Source: Mesaphorura yosii | Taxonomy: Eukaryota; Arthropoda; Collembola; Poduromorpha; Tullbergiidae | Direction of reading: 5' to 3' | NCBI GenBank assembly: GCA_009869945.1 | Contig: WIXG01000023.1 | Location: 356,840 to 420,839, forward strand | DNA: 64,000 nt | In this document: in pieces, positions 61,701 through 64,000 of the stretch | Layout of the letters: each line of letters opens with the position of its first letter | How positions within the stretch are numbered: position 1 is the first letter of the stretch | Program-made: the position numbers and the translations under genes | Notes under the pieces: model-generated | The model's input: the letters and a program-made list of their open reading frames with translations, nothing else | Database searches by the model: none | What the model was told of the DNA's origin: nothing

Positions 61701-64000
61701 AAAATAAGAATTGACAAAAGTGCAATCCAGTGCTGATGGCGGACTGGAATTATTTTCGGCTATATTTATCTCCCTGTCTGTGTGATTTAGTTTTTATTCT
61801 CAAGCCCTGCGAAAAAGTTGAGTATTTTGACTTTATTTGGATACAGTGAAAAAGGCAAGCAGTAAAAGGACATGCGGTCTGCAGACATAAGGCCTTAAAC
61901 AAAATACAAATCTTGACTCGTCCTAAAAATTCTATACGTCGTACCCAGTGCTTGAACTTGCAAGAGTTGGAAATTTGAGACACCAGACACGACAAACTTA
62001 AGCTCTGAATCACATGCTGGAATGCAGTGGATTTCGAGGAATTTTGATGTCAGCAGTGACCTGTAGCCTGAATCCACCAAAAAACTGACAACAGAATTGA
62101 ATCAAGGCAAGGCCGACCTGAGCCGCCTGAGAGAAATTGTACGAGAAAAAGGTGGGAATGAGAATGGCAGTGCCAGAAATGTCGTGCCGTGCTAAAAGTC
62201 TAGGGCTAGTCAGCATTGTAAAAGGAGAGATGATGAAACCTGATAAAGTATTAAAAGAAATGTCCCGGAGCCACAGGATCAGGCAGGAAGACGTGCAGGG
62301 CACGGGAATAAGTTATGTATCTAGGAGTCTTGTCCACTCTCGCAGAAAAATCTAAGTGGATTTTGTACACCCTTCCAACGAGCCTATCGAGGCCGAAGCT
62401 TGATCATTGCTTTTAGTCGCAAGAATTTTGGAATGTGTCAGTTATTTTTCTGTGTACATTTTTACGGTACGCCTTGCCGTGCGCGCGTGGCGTGAAAAAA
62501 ACATTGCCGATTGCCACGAAAAAGGTAAATCCCCAAGGCCCAAGGCAAAGGCATCGTGCGAAGCGCTGGTGAAGAGTGAGGAGCAGAGCATCATTCCATT
62601 TCCACCTGACATGGCTTTCAATTTTGACACATCAAGTTTCTTAAGCGCGTTTCCTGAATTCAATTTGAGTTGGGATTGAGCAAATTCAAATCTGGCTGAG
62701 CCGACCTGGGAAACCAGATTTGCAAATGCAAATGTGAGTGTGAGACATGCGTGACATTTACAACTAATTCATCTTCAACTCCAGAAATTCGCCAAGCCAA
62801 GCTAAATTAAGAATTCGGTCATTTCAAAGCAGGACATGCGTTTTTGCCGTCTGTGGCGTGTCATGTCGTAATATTTGCTTTGCATGTAAGAATGCCAACT
62901 CTCAACTGTGACAGAACTCAATGGTCGTACAAAATTTGTCTCCAGTGAATTCTTCCTGGAATGCAGGAAATTGGATTGAGAGTTATTACCCAAATTTCAC
63001 ATTTACCATTCCGGCATCCAGCATACGGCTACGATCAAATTCCAATATCTTGAATTATTGAATTCGGTTCACAACAACTGAAGTCCATATTCCGCTCTCC
63101 GTTTAAGCACCCGCTTTGGCGACTCGTGCCTTGCAGAATTTCTGCCCCATCCTCAAGAAGTCAAGTCAAGTGTTGAATGCTTATAGCAATATCAATATCA
63201 GATTCGAGTTTGTCAATTCCACTCTGATACAAAAACGAAATACTTGTTCGGCGGCTGAAATCAAGTATGCAGAAGGTGGAATCGAGTAGAGCCGTAAGCC
63301 TCACTGAAGTGCAAATTGAATTCAGATTTATTCAAGTATTTTTTGAAATGCTTTCTAAAGAATAATAAAAACGAATAAAACCAGAGCAGAGCAGGAGCAA
63401 AGATTTTTCTTTCTACTCGATATACGATTGCAGCGGGTAGCCAGATCTGTAGGCGATCAACGATCATGTCGTCGAAGTCGGCATCGGTTTCGGCACTCAG
63501 AATACAAATATGTTTCCATTTTCGCAATTCACATTTGCACTATGGTACTTTGCACACTCAGGCTTCTCGACGCTAAAAGGGTTTAAGAGTTTCGTACCAC
63601 ACGATTGGGTTTTCAAACATGTGCAAAAACCAAATTATGTTCACGGCTCAACGTTGTGGTTTAGTTACGCTTTACGCTATGCTAGAGATTTGAATCACTG
63701 GTTAAGTTTTTGTAAAAATGCGGATCTTCAAACAATGCTTTTGTGCAAGTGCAAAGAATTTTCCATTCATGAACCTGAACTTGTTTCTTCAGCAGCATCT
63801 GTGGGCTTGCACTGCACGCTGCGTGGTCTCATTCGCCGCTTTTGATATAAATTAATAGACCAGAGAGAACTGCAGTAAGCTAGAACTTCTGCAGATAATC
63901 ACCACGCTGATTAACACTCACAGCAAGTGTCTCAATTACAAGATTGAGTGTACGATAAGCAAGGCCATGGCCAAGACAATGCGGTCCTGACAATTCGACC
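55762..64000. other. 8.2 kb with no recognised gene
   Basis: Both strands were read. At 55866-55930 (minus) a short spliced-looking piece (KHPETFYARMIRVWSQFG) may be the 5' exon of the leucine-rich pseudogene. Frames at 62137-62679 and 63261-63845 lack domains, splice context or credible codon use. The sequence contains many short degenerate repeats (gccaagccaaacc, caaggcaaggc) and no clear transposon ends. Confidence 0.4.

Noticed and set aside
63510-63845. 111-codon frame near the right edge
   Set aside because: AT-driven Phe/Leu/Ser composition and no recognisable motif; possibly chance. Not excluded if a gene continues beyond the window.

Overview
The window looks like nuclear DNA of an arthropod. 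Genes have short introns (mostly 50-90 bp) with clean GT..AG borders on both strands. The recognisable proteins are animal or arthropod types: CLIP-domain serine proteases, PUF60, translin-associated factor X, a BTB-BACK-PHR protein, ZFPL1, a Zasp-type Z-disc protein, an InaF-motif protein, a short-chain dehydrogenase, and a decayed leucine-rich, possibly F-box, gene. I see no bacterial operons, rRNA, tRNA or CRISPR. A springtail or another pancrustacean would fit, but no sequence here fixes the species. All exon models were read by eye from splice signals, reading phase and similarity to remembered families. For nine models (two proteases, PUF60, TRAX, BTB-PHR, ZFPL1, the Zasp-like protein, the dehydrogenase and the 51.1 kb gene) the exon lengths sum to a multiple of three.

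Left part (1-22.8 kb), gene-dense: three head-to-tail CLIP proteases on the minus strand (the first runs off the left edge); PUF60 (+) converging on TRAX (-); a BTB-PHR gene (+) converging on ZFPL1 (-); then a Zasp-like gene (+) with no visible PDZ or LIM domain. TRAX and the BTB-PHR gene diverge from a shared 1.4 kb spacer.

Middle (22.8-46.9 kb), sparse: an intronless InaF-motif ORF (28.4 kb), an isolated 3' exon at 35.8 kb that is phase-compatible with it, an unknown acidic/Ser-rich protein (39.6-40.8 kb, minus) with a phase-compatible Tyr-rich last exon at 33.3 kb, a tentative small secreted protein (42.1-42.9 kb, minus), and a complete hAT transposon insertion (44.25-46.65 kb) with terminal inverted repeats, target-site duplication, subterminal AAAATAC repeats and a truncated transposase.

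Right part (46.9-64 kb): a four-exon SDR dehydrogenase, a GC-rich repeat block at 48.75 kb, an unknown acidic/basic-tailed protein at 51.1 kb, a terminal exon of an unknown gene at 52.5 kb, and a leucine-rich pseudogene with several frameshifts at 54.2-55.8 kb. From 55.8 to 64 kb I recognise no gene. The genes are mostly unrelated housekeeping or tissue genes; only the protease trio forms a functional cluster, probably extracellular trypsin-like zymogens of a haemolymph cascade.
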